This document shows, piece by piece, positions 1 to 16,584 of a DNA stretch of 64,000 nucleotides. Position 1 is the first letter of the stretch, and every line of letters starts with the position of its first letter. The notes beneath the pieces were generated by a model. The model was not told the DNA's origin, did no database searches, and saw only the letters and a list, made by a program, of their open reading frames with translations. The stretch lies in contig OZ017752.1 of NCBI GenBank assembly GCA_963969365.1, positions 1,054,001-1,118,000 on the forward strand, written 5' to 3'. The DNA is from Asterochloris sp. CNOR1 (lineage: Eukaryota; Chlorophyta; Trebouxiophyceae; Trebouxiales; Trebouxiaceae). The position numbers and the translations under genes were made by a program.

Positions 1-2
1 GC

Positions 3-3834
<3,832 letters not shown>

Positions 3835-4218
3835 CATAGTTACTCAGCAGTATTGTGCCTGAGGCTTTTGTCGAATAGTTTCATCAGGCTGGCTGATGGG
3901 GAAGACTTGTTGCTATTGGCTTCAAGCTTCCTCCCCATTGCCAGGTTGTGATTGCTCAATGCTTGCCATTGTACCTCACTCAAAGTTCATGAAGCAGTAA
4001 CTATGTGGCTGCTGCCTGAGAGCTGCTTTAAACTGCTACTTACATGGAGGGCAGGCATTTTGAAGCTCAATTTGATGACTTCGTGTAAGAACCTCTTCAA
4101 AATGGTTGATACGGGGGGTTCAGTGCATGTGATGGTACCAACTGAGTGCAAGCACTCAAGTGACAGTGCATCTCTGGTGTTTACAATGATGGCACAAAGC
4201 CTGTTGCCTTTCACCCCA
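3835..4218. other. Tail-to-tail 3' untranslated region between RPB1 and the LRR gene
   Basis: No coding exon is recognised here. It should hold the 3' UTRs of the two convergent genes. A plus-strand TGTAA at 4084-4088 could end the RPB1 transcript. A minus-strand TGTAA (plus TTACA, 4191-4195) lies 24 bases past the LRR gene stop. If both are used, the two transcripts do not overlap in coding sequence and at most slightly in their UTRs. Confidence 0.5.
4191..4195 (-). terminator. Putative TGTAA poly(A) signal of the Ubl-LRR gene
   Basis: Minus-strand TGTAA lies about 24 bases after the stop codon at 4219-4221. TGTAA is the common chlorophyte poly(A) signal, and the spacing is typical. Confidence 0.5.
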
Positions 4219-6066
4219 TCACTGGGTTCCCCATTGCTGCCAGTCAGAGGAAGTTGCTCCCTCGTCAAAGCCTTGGCCAGACATCACGTGCTGGTCAATC
4301 TGCAGGCACTTGTGCACCTTAAGACTAAGGGCTGCACAGGACATGCTGCAGGGGCAGGCACTAGGCATACCTGCTTAGCGTACTTCCTTCTGCGCCGTGC
4401 ATCATATTCTGCAAAGCCTTCCAAGTTTCTGAGCTGGGCTGCGCTGATGGGATTGGCATGCAGCGCAAAGCTGGCCAGCTTAACACATCCCTTAAGCACT
4501 ACAGCTGGAACAGTAGACACCCTGCAGATAGCCTCTGTCGAGTCCAACGTCTCAAGTAAGGCCACAGACACACTGGCCAGTGCTCAATCACAAAGCTTGA
4601 AGTCTCAGACCTGTTCCTGTTCAGGTTCAGCCGTTGAAGCTCTTTGAGCTCCTCGAAACGAGCTGGTACATGCCAAATCGCATTGTCCTGAGCATTGATG
4701 TCAGTCAAGCTTGTGCACTGTGCCAGCTCCTGCACAGTGGAATGGCGCTTCAAACTGGTGCATTGGGCTCAGTGCTGAGGCTGGCTAGAGATGGAATGGA
4801 AGTACCTCGACTGCAGCATCTAGTAGTTCACCTGACCTCAGGCAAAGCTGTCAGCCTGTTGCTGCTGACATCCAGAAGCCTCAGCTTGCGAAGGCTGCCT
4901 ATTGTGCTGGGCAAAACTGTCAGACTGTTTCCTGCCACAGACAGCTGTTGAAGCCCTGTCAGCCTGCCAATTGCGTCTGGCAGACTCAACAACCTGCACA
5001 GGACCACAATAAGTCAACAGTCTGCATGGACTGTTGATAGGGCTACTTGCACCTGACAGGCGCAGATCTGGCTGCTGCACGCTGCATGGTGTCGCACATG
5101 TTGTCGTGTACAGTAACACAAGCTGCCAAGTCAAGACTCCAGACACCACCTGTTGGAGTCCAGCACCAGCGTGGCCAGCTGACTCAGCCCTGCCAGGGCC
5201 TCCCAGGGCAGCCCCTCTTCGGCCAGCCAGTTGTGGCTCAGACGCAGGCGCTGCAGGGACGCGAGCTGCCCAATCTCTGGGGGCAGGGTCTCCAGGCGAT
5301 TGCCCCCAAGATCGGCTGCACGCGCTTTGGCTGCAATCTGTGCTTGCCACAGCTGCTCTGGCACGCTCTGCAGCTGCTGGTCGCGCAAGCCAATGATGCC
5401 TGTGGCAGCCCATGCACGTGCCCTATCCTGTAGGTGAGCCAGAGGAGAGACTTTGGGAAGAAGCTCTGCGGGCAGGTCACTCGCCCCGATCCCCCCCACC
5501 CACAGTGTAAGAGGATGCAGCTTGTGTTGTCAGGATGTGATATCCAAGACCCGTACAGGCAGTCAAGCTGACAGCAACGATCGCAGATGGCTGCTGCTGC
5601 CAAAACCAGACTGACCAACATTGTGGCTGCGGCTGAAGAAGGGCCTGGGGATGGCCCAACCCCACTCCCCTGCTTGCCACCCCTGAACGCTGCCATCCTC
5701 TCCCGTGCCTGTGCAGCCTTCTCCTGGACAACTTGCGCTGCTGCAGCCTGACCCTGCAGCCGCAGGGGGGCAGCTCATGGATGAGACAGCTCCTGCTAAG
5801 GGGTCCACCCCTGCCGCCAGGCTCACCTGTGTCTGCCCCTGTGCTGCTGCCATGAGCATCCATTTTGCACCCGGTTTGACTTTACATTGCTCCAGTGTGA
5901 GTTTTGGGTCGAGCACCTTCCCTGCCTGGATCAGCTTCTGCGACCGGACAGGCACTCCAGTTTGCTGCTCAACCTCCTCCATGGCGTTCAAGATTGTCAA
6001 AGCTGACTCCATCTCCAGCTGCACCACTGCCTTTCCATGCTTGACTGACACAGAGATCAGGGGCAT
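4219..6066 (-). CDS. Ubiquitin-like domain plus leucine-rich repeat protein, At2g30105 type
   Basis: The first exon (6066 down to 5827, 80 codons) encodes a ubiquitin-like fold with QKLIQAGKVLDPKLTLEQC and KPGAKWMLMAA. A short exon near 5670-5755 gives an Ala/Gln-rich linker. LRR exons follow: about 5430-5150 (LPPEIGQLASLQRLRLSHN) and 4753-4600 (LTDINAQDNAIWHVPARFEEL), then an exon ending with LEGFAEYDARRRRKYAKQ. The final exon 4299-4219 encodes MSGQGFDEGATSSDWQQWGTQ and stop. Order and tail match the plant LRR/ubiquitin-like protein At2g30105, whose C-terminus also ends with a GQGFDEG-like motif. Function is not established; a role in ubiquitin or proteasome scaffolding is only inferred. The start ATG at 6066 faces the GluRS ATG 98 bp away. 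Exons around 4900-5150 are not fully resolved. Confidence 0.85.
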
Positions 6067-6164
6067 GCTGGATGATAAGGAATGTCACAGACTCCTGGGA
6101 AAATAGTCGGCCTGAGCAAGTGGTCAGGGCTGGCAGCTTTGTCAGATAGGCTGGCAAGGGTCCC

Positions 6165-9744
<3,580 letters not shown>

Positions 9745-9967
9745 ACAGCGGCACTCTCTGTTTTACTCTGACTTACCGCTTTGTCCAGCTGGCCCTTTGA
9801 CGTATAGTGTGAAGCCGCCCTCTCATGAATGCATGTCACTAACATTAACACTTTCAACTGATCTTCTTCGATCTTTAGAGGTGGAAACACAAAACAGCAG
9901 GCAACACACGCAAATGCTCTGTGAGCGTGTAGGGTACAAACTCTGCATCGCTTTTCAAGGAAGCAAC
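9745..9967. other. 3' flank of the GluRS gene up to the copia LTR
   Basis: No gene is visible. This is presumably the GluRS 3' UTR and downstream spacer. I found no clear TGTAA before the retroelement, so transcription may end inside or close to the LTR. Confidence 0.4.
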
Positions 9968-10225
9968 TGTTGAAGGATTGGCGGTGGCTGGCTAGCAAGT
10001 GTGTTACAGAAGTGAAGTGTGTGTGTGGCCCAAGGCCCTTATATACACTGGTCAACGGTCAAGCATATTAGTTCACGCAAGCTGCTATGAGTTGATGTGA
10101 AGGCTCCAGAAGAGTCTGTTTCAGAAGCTTCTTGAACATGCAGGGTAGATTGCAGAATCTTCTTGACCAGTGTGGGACACTCTCACAGGCTGGACTGGCA
10201 TGTCTGGTCTGACTGCCCCTCAACA
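9968..10225 (-). repeat. Copia LTR, 258 bp
   Basis: Starts TG and ends CA, with short inverted ends, and matches the reverse complement of 16327-16584, which has exactly the same length. It contains the same TATATAAGGGCC promoter-like box as the other copies. Confidence 0.9.
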
Positions 10226-12065
10226 CTCCCACGCAGGCTGTGATGGGTGTCCAGGACTTTGAGGCCGTGTTGTCAGTTAAGTAGCCCCAAGCCGTCGCGA
10301 CAGAAGGTGTCCTTGCCTTCAGCCACAGGCTTGGTCAACAAGTCTGCCAGCATGCGCTCTGTTTTCACATACTCGAAGGCCACCTCCTTGCGTGCCACTC
10401 TCTCCCTTGCGAAGTGGTAGATGGCGTCGATGTGCTTGGACCGCAAGGATGTGATGGGGTTCTTGAGGAGCTTGACAGCCCCTTGGTTGTCTGCACGGAT
10501 GGTGATGGTGCTGACTGTCCTCTGTAGGTCATCGATGAGCTTGCGAAGCCAGAGGGCCGCCTTGGTAGCAGCTGCTGCTGCCATGTACTCTGCCTCTGTT
10601 GTGGATGCCGCAACTGTCTGCTGGCGCCGGCTTGACCAGGTGATGGCACCTCCGTTGAGTATGAAGACGTAGCCGGTGGTTGAGCGTCTGGTGTCAAGGT
10701 CTCCAGCGTAGTCTGAGTCACAGTAGCCCAGCAGCTGGTTGCTGCTGGCGCCTCTGCCAAAGCAGATGCCTTGGCCTCTGGTACCAGCGAGGTAGCGCAG
10801 AACTCCAAGGGCCGCTGCCCAGTGGATGGTGGTTGGTGTTGTCATGTATCTGGCCAGGGCTCCCACGGCTTGCGCAATGTCTGGCCGTGTGCACCCTGCC
10901 AGGTACATGAGGCTCCCAATGAGCTGGCTGAAGCCATACTTGTGCTTGTCCAAAGGCTCCCCCTCGTCCTTGGTCAGCTTGGTGGAGGCTGTGAGCGGCA
11001 CTGACTTGGGCTTGGCATCTTGCCTCTGGCACTTGGAGAGCAGCTGGGTTGTCATGCGCTGCTGGCTGAGCTTGAGGCTCTGCCTGGTGCGGTCGCGCTC
11101 GATCAGCATGCCCAAGTAGATCTGTGCCTCCCCCAGGTTCCTTGCCTCGAAGGCTGTCATGACCTTCCTCTTGGCCCAGTCCACAGAGGAGAGGCTCTGA
11201 GCCGCGATGAGGATGTCGTCGACGTAGACCAGCAGGTGGATGGTGTCTTCTTTGCTGTGGTAGCTGAAGAGGCCAGGGTCAGCTTCTGACTCTGTGAAGC
11301 CAATGGCCTCCAGCTCCTGCTTCAGGCGAGCATGCCACTGCCGCGGAGCCTGGCGCAACCCGTACAGAGCGCGGTGCAGGTGGCAGGCCAAGTTGCCGGG
11401 TCCCTCCTTGTAGCCAGGTGGCTGTTGCAGGTAGATGTCCTCCTCAATGGTGCCGTTGAGGAAGGCTGTTTTGATGTCCAGCTGGTGCAGCTCCAGGTCC
11501 TCAGCCGCCACAATTGCCAGCAGTGTCCTCAGCGTGGCGTACTTGCTGACTGGTGCAAAGACCTCATCGAAGTCGATGCCTTCACGTTGTCTGTAGCCCT
11601 TGGCCACCAGCCGTGCCTTGTAGCGCTCTGCTCCGCCGTTGGCTGCTGTCTTCACCTTGAAGACCCACTTGACTGGGATGGCTTGAAGACCAGGTGGTAG
11701 CTCCTCCAGCGTCCAGGTCTTGTTTGCCATGAGAGAGGCAATCTCCTCGTCCATGGCTTGCTGCCAATGCTCCGCTTCCTCTGAGGCCATAGCTTCTTCG
11801 TAGGTGTCTGGCTCCATGAGGGTGGCTGACGTGGCGTTTGCTGTGTCACACTTGGAGCTGAAGCTGGCGTTGGCTCCAGCAGCAGTTGGCTGCTTCCACC
11901 ATTCAGATGGCGGGCGTGGGGCTCTGGTGGATCGGCGCAGAGTGGTCTGAGGCTGAGGTGCTGGTGGTTGGTCTGAGTCTGGCGGCTCCTCTGGCAACTC
12001 CTGATGCACCAGCACTTGCTCCTCTTGAGCTTGCTCCTCAGGGTCTGACTCAGAGTCGTCAGCCT
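9968..12065 (-). mobile_element. Ty1/copia LTR retrotransposon, 3' portion, broken
   Basis: A fossil copia piece lies on the minus strand. Its terminal LTR is 9968-10225 (258 bp, TGTTGA...TCAACA ends, with a TATATAAGG promoter box inside). Inward of it, about 10273-12065 encodes the copia reverse transcriptase (VKWVFKVK, LDIKTAFLNG, LVYVDDILIA) and RNase H (LLGYCDSDYAGD, ADNQGAVKLLKN). Gag, protease and integrase are not seen on this side. Broken, with roughly one major break visible; the RT/RNase H coding stretch reads well and suggests modest age. At its inner end it abuts one copy of a 785 bp direct repeat. Confidence 0.9.
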
Positions 12066-12850
12066 CTGGTGGGCGCTTGTGCACCGCACTGCGCTGCAGC
12101 ATGGCAGCAGCTGATGGACTGGGTGTTGCCAACAGGTCAGGTGCTGCCAGATCACGGTGCTCTGCACGTGGTGTCGGCTGCCTCTGCCGCGGCTGCTGAG
12201 GGCAGCAGCAATGGGGTGCCAACCCCTGCAGCCGGAAGGAGCGCTGCTGGCAGCACCTGTCAGCAGCTGGGTGCCGCTGTGAGGGCCAGCGGCCGAGTGT
12301 TCGACCATGAGGCAGACAATCAGCATGAGGAGCCCCTGCTGCTAGCACAGCTGGCTCCACAGCAGCTGGTGGAGGCTGCTCAGCAGGCGCCTGTGAGCAC
12401 CGGCTCTGACGGTGGCAGTTCTGAAGTAGGACCTTGCTCAGCTGAGAGCAGAAGCAAAGGACTGAACCTTGCGCCACTTAGAGCTGCTGTCCAAAGCTGG
12501 AGCCAGCATTCGAGGGGCCTGCTGCCTGAAACAGACTCCAGTGTGTCTGAGTGGTGTACGAGTGGCTCTCAGAGACAGGCCAGGCTGCAGCATGCAAGAG
12601 CCCTGCTTGTCGCGCAATGTGTAGCTTCCTGCTCCCTCTCATCGCCAGGTCCCACCCCTGACAGTGCGATCGGCCCCTTCCTGGAGCACACGCTTCTGTC
12701 CTTGCCCAGGATCTCATCGTCTAGTCATGCTGCAAGCTCATGAAACACACTGCTCTCTGCATCAGCCACCGTCAGAGCTGTGCTGGCCCTCCAGTTTTGA
12801 GCACTGGCCACACGTTCAACGTGCGCAGTGGAGAGGTGGAGCAAAGCCAC
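12066..12850. repeat. 785 bp direct repeat, copy 1
   Basis: Almost identical to 15542-16326 in the same orientation; I noticed about three mismatches in 785 bp. On the plus strand it reads as an open frame with coding-like composition (for example WQQLMDWVLPTGQVLP). Copy 2 continues seamlessly into upstream coding-like DNA, so copy 2 is probably the original and this copy the derivative. It abuts copia sequence on its left and unique DNA on its right. Confidence 0.9.
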
Positions 12851-13953
12851 AGCTCTGAAGACAAAACGTCGGAGGCCCCTCTTGGGCACAGCCCAAGAAG
12901 GCCATCCCGGATCTCAGGGCCACCAGGCGGCACAGCAAGGCGTGAACCCCCCCCCATCCAGGCAGCGCCTTGGTACCGTCAGACAGGTGGCACTGCGGGA
13001 GATGCCTCAACGCCTCGAAGTACAGGAGCTGAGGCAGCTTCACACCATGCTGCCTCTGACTGCTCGACGCATCTGTACCTGTCTGACGCCTCTGCTTGGC
13101 GTTCTACGACTGTTTGAAAGAGGCAGCAAGACGACTCAGGACTGTGCACACCACCTGACTCTGCTGTCCAGACCCTGTGTTGGGGTGCAGCCACCACGGA
13201 GTCGAAGTCGCACCGGGCCATTGTAGTGTGGGGCTCAAGGGAAGCAGCTCCGCGCTGATGGTGGATCTGTGTCGCTTCCTTTCTGCATGCAGTGCGGGGC
13301 ATGACGCAGACAGGCTGTAGTCAGTCGGGGAGTCGTCTCCTGGCGCCCCTGCTCCTCACAACCTGCCAGGCCGGTGGAGGGCGGAACCGCTTGGTAGGGC
13401 CATCAGCAGCCTTCGTCTCCCACAGGCCCCAGCCCCAGATGGCTCCTGTGAGATGCCTGAGCAACCCGCCTGGAAGCGCCCTGATCGTGTGGCCGCCACC
13501 GGTGCGGCCCAACCTGCTGTCACGAGCAGCATCCGCTGTCATTTCAGGGTGGCGCGGACCAACTTGGCTCGCCGAACGCCAGCGACACGCCCCGTCTTGT
13601 AGCTGAGCTCAGCAGAGCGGCAGCGGTCGCAGACCGATGCAGGCCTGCTGCGTTTGGTGCCTTGGCTGATGTTGGTCGGCCTGGTGTGTCTCCACCACTC
13701 CCAACGGGCTTCGTCGACGTCTCCTTAGCAACAGACTGGGTGGTGTCGACTCGTCCCCTGATGACAGGCGCAGTCGTATGAGCACCTCATGGTGGAGACC
13801 TCAGGCTCTGCACATCTATGACCTTGTCAGGACCTCCGAGGTTGTCGAGGAGTGGGTCCTGGGCCTTGCTGGGGCGGTGTCGGTGCCAGGTCCTGGGCTC
13901 AGGCAAAAGCTTTGTGTAGCCAAGCGGTCAACATGAAACCCTGCACAGCCCAT
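12851..13953. other. Unique spacer left of the 5S-like gene
   Basis: GC-rich DNA with no recognised gene. A plus-strand open stretch at 12828-13226 (LREMPQRLEVQELRQLHTML) reads somewhat like protein but has no family I recognise, and it starts inside the end of the 785 bp repeat. I see no LTR, terminal inverted repeat or tandem array here. Confidence 0.35.
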
Positions 13954-14070
13954 GCTACGGTCATACCATCCAGAATAACCCCGTTCTCGTCCGATCACGG
14001 AAGGCAAACTGGATTGGGCCAGATCAGTACTACGTTGGGTGACCACGCGGGAATATCTGGTGCTGTAGCG
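13954..14070 (+). rRNA. 5S rRNA gene or 5S-derived copy
   Basis: About 116 bases fit a complete eukaryotic 5S rRNA. The ends pair as helix I (GCTACGG at 13954-13960 with CTGTAGC at 14063-14069). CCATCCAG near 13966 pairs with CTGGATTGG near 14016 as helices II/III with one bulge. The internal promoter region is recognisable (CAGTACTACGTTGGGTGACC), followed by GGGAATATCTGGTGCTGTAGC. A TTTT run at 14071-14074 could end RNA polymerase III transcription. It differs at many positions from the algal 5S sequences I remember, so it may be a diverged dispersed gene, a pseudogene or part of a repeat. The second, truncated copy directly downstream supports local duplication. Confidence 0.75.
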
Positions 14071-14078
14071 TTTTGCTA

Positions 14079-14122
14079 GTTGGGTGACCACGCGGGAATA
14101 TCTGGTGCTGTAACGTTTTGCT
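14079..14122 (+). repeat. Tandem partial duplication of the 5S 3' half
   Basis: The last ~36 bases of the 5S-like gene plus its T-run are repeated immediately downstream (TTGGGTGACCACGCGGGAAT... then GTAACGTTTTGCTC), with two or three changes. Only the 3' part is present, without the 5' half of helix I, so it cannot fold as 5S RNA on its own. Confidence 0.85.
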
Positions 14123-16326
14123 CTTGACAGAGTGGGGTGGGGGCCCCTGCAAGGTGCACTTTGGCCATTGGCCCTGTTCCCGGGGCCAGGGTGAAGGGAG
14201 AGGAAGTGGCCAGCAATCTTCAGGATATGGTTCCTCACAGGTGCAAGCGTCTGAGAGGGTGTCATCGGCTGCACGAGGTTGGAGGAGAAGGCCGCCGGCG
14301 CAGAGACAGAGGAGGCTTGGCTGGGCACCTGCAGCGCTCCCACTCTTCCACCTCTATGACTTGCGGCGGCGCTGTGTGACAGTGCCAGCCGCTCGGGAAT
14401 CATGTTTTCAGAGCCCATGTCTGGCCAGAGCTGAGCCGGAGCAGGGGCTCAAGGCAGCACCCGACTTGCGGTGTCAGGCGGCTGGCAGGGGAGAGAGGGC
14501 ACCCAGGTGTGCAGCTGCCCAGGCAGGGCTGCGGGGGGCATTCACAGCATACATGAGGCTGCTGTTGCAGCACCAGAGGCAGGGTGTCGACTCACAGGGC
14601 AGCCAAGCACTGCCCACACAAGGCAAGCTGTGGCCACCAGAGGCTGTGCCACAGCCGGCTCAGCCCGCCTTCACCAACCAGGGAGACAGCACACCAGGGG
14701 AGTCTGCCAGCAGCCAGCCGCCCGCTGCTGTTGCTGCATAACCCGGCACTGCAGTCCTGCAAGGGGCTGAAGAAGCACTGGATATCACAATCGCCCTGCT
14801 GTGCAGCACTTCTCAGCCAGAGCAGTTGGTGGACCAGCGGCTGGCCACAGGGCAGGCTCTTGGGACCGCAGGTGAGGTGCTGTTCTGCTCTTGTATGGCC
14901 TGGCAGCTGCCATGCAACATGAAGCACAAGACTGTACCCTTGCTGCCAACCTGACACGAGCGCAATGGTGTCAAGGCCACCCACAGTCTTGCTGTCTGCT
15001 GACATCAAGGTGACTTCCCAGGGCAGTGCCATTTGGCTCCTGCTGCAATGCCTGCTGGGCTGCTCGTGGAGGTCACGTCTGAGCAGGCTGCTGTACGGAC
15101 ACGGGGCGTGAGGGCCTGGGCACTGGTAGTCCGCCTTCTGGAGGATGACTCTGCGGAGGCAAGCGAGCTCAAGCGCCACGTCAACTTTGCGCTGGTGTCC
15201 TGCACTTGCTGAGCCAGTTTGCTGCGTCTTGTGAGCCATGTTACCTCTGTAGGAGGACAAATAAAAACTGCTCTGAGCTCTGGAAAGTGACCAGGCTCAT
15301 TGGGGCCCTGAGCTCCACTGGTTCCGTCTGCTTGCGCTCCAGTGCTGCCAGCCTGCATCTCAGGTCCACTCTTTCCTTGAGCTTGCCATGCAGCCACCTC
15401 ATCTGCCGTTTCACCTCCAAGCATGTCGTTCAGGTGCGCAGTGCAGCAGCAGCCACTGCCGACGCAGCACTTGAGCAGCTGCGAGTGCCATCAGCCGCTG
15501 CCGCAATCCATGGGGGGCATGCTCTGCGCCTGGCAGTGCAGCTGGTGGGCGCTTGTGCACCGCACTGCGCTTCAGCATGGCAGCAGCTGATGGACTGGGT
15601 GTTGCCAACAGGTCAGGTGCTGCCAGATCACGGTGCTCTGCACGTGGTGTCGGCTGCCTCTGCCGCGGCTGCTGAGGGCAGCAGCAATGGGGTGCCAACC
15701 CCTGCAGCCGGAAGGAGCGCTGCTGGCAGCACCTGTCAGCAGCTGGGTGCCGCTGTGAGGGCCAGCGGCCGAGTGTTCGACCATGAGGCAGACAATCAGC
15801 ATGAGGAGCCCCTGCTGCTAGCACAGCTGGCTCCACAGCAGCTGGTGGAGGCTGCTCAGCAGGCGCCTGTGAGCACCGGCTCTGACGGTGGCAGTTCTGA
15901 AGTAGGACCTTGCTCAGCTGAGAGCAGAAGCAAAGGACTGAACCTTGCGCCACTTAGAGCTGCTGTCCAAAGCTGGAGCCAGCATTCGAGGAGCCTGCTG
16001 CCTGAAACAGACTCCAGTGTGTCTGAGTGGTGTACGAGTGGCTCTCAGAGACAGGCCAGGCTGCAGCATGCAAGAGCCCTGCTTGTCGCGCAATGTGTAG
16101 CTTCCTGCTCCCTCTCATCGCCAGGTCCCACCCCTGACAGTGCGATCGGCCCCTTCCTGGAGCACACGCTTCTGTCCTTGCCCAGGATCTCATCGTCTAG
16201 TCATGCTGCAAGCTCATGAAACACACTGCTCTCTGCATCAGCCACCGTCAGAGCTGTGCTGGCCCTCCAGTTTTGAGCACTGGCCACACGTTCAATGTGC
16301 GCAGTGGAGAGGTGGAGCAAAGCCAC
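14123..16326 (+). pseudogene. Coding-like host fragment of unknown family, cut off by the copia LTR
   Basis: Plus-strand stretches here have the codon character of neighbouring genes. Examples: 14750-14871 (ALDITIALLCSTSQPEQLVD, ending at a CAG|GTGAGG-type donor), about 15050-15210 (VRAWALVVRLLEDDSAEASE) and 15433-16219, an open frame of over 250 codons (LRLAVQLVGACAPHC...WQQLMDWVLPTG). They may be exons of one gene with introns around 14872-15040 and 15211-15432. I do not recognise the family; helix-rich Leu/Ala segments could be HEAT-like, but that is a guess. The sequence stops abruptly at the copia LTR (16327) and nothing after the element clearly continues it. Equally, it may be non-coding GC-rich DNA with chance frames. 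Confidence 0.35.
15542..16326. repeat. 785 bp direct repeat, copy 2 (probable source copy)
   Basis: Same length and orientation as 12066-12850. The open frame through it extends upstream without interruption to at least 15433, whereas copy 1 begins abruptly at copia sequence. It ends exactly where the plus-strand copia LTR begins. Confidence 0.9.
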
Positions 16327-16584
16327 TATTGAGAGGCAGTCAGACCAGACATGCCAGTCCAGCCTGTGAGAGTGTCCCACACTGGTCAAGAATATTCTGC
16401 AATCTACCCTGCATGTTCAAGAAGCTTCTGGAACAGACTCTTCTGGAGCCTTCACATCAACTCATAGCAGCTTCCATGAACTAATATGCTTGACCGTTGA
16501 CCAGTGTATATAAGGGCCTTGGGCCACACACACACTTCACTTCTGTAACACATTTGCTAGCCAGCCACCGCCATTCCTTCAACA
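16327..16584 (+). repeat. Copia left LTR, 258 bp
   Basis: Ends in CTTCAACA and carries TATATAAGGGCC at about 16507. It is followed at 16585 by GGTTATGGGCCCAG, the position of a primer binding site. Same length as the minus-strand LTR at 9968-10225. Confidence 0.88.

Noticed and set aside
10273-12477. A single 734-codon minus-strand frame covering copia RT/RNase H and about 135 further residues
   Set aside because: The N-terminal part is antisense to the 785-bp repeat, which is not copia sequence. The frame continuity is chance, so I did not call it one protein.
13954-14122. A Cassandra-type element (LTR retroelement carrying 5S sequence)
   Set aside because: No LTR pair, primer site or polypurine tract flanks the 5S-like sequence within reach. 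The nearby copia LTRs do not contain it.
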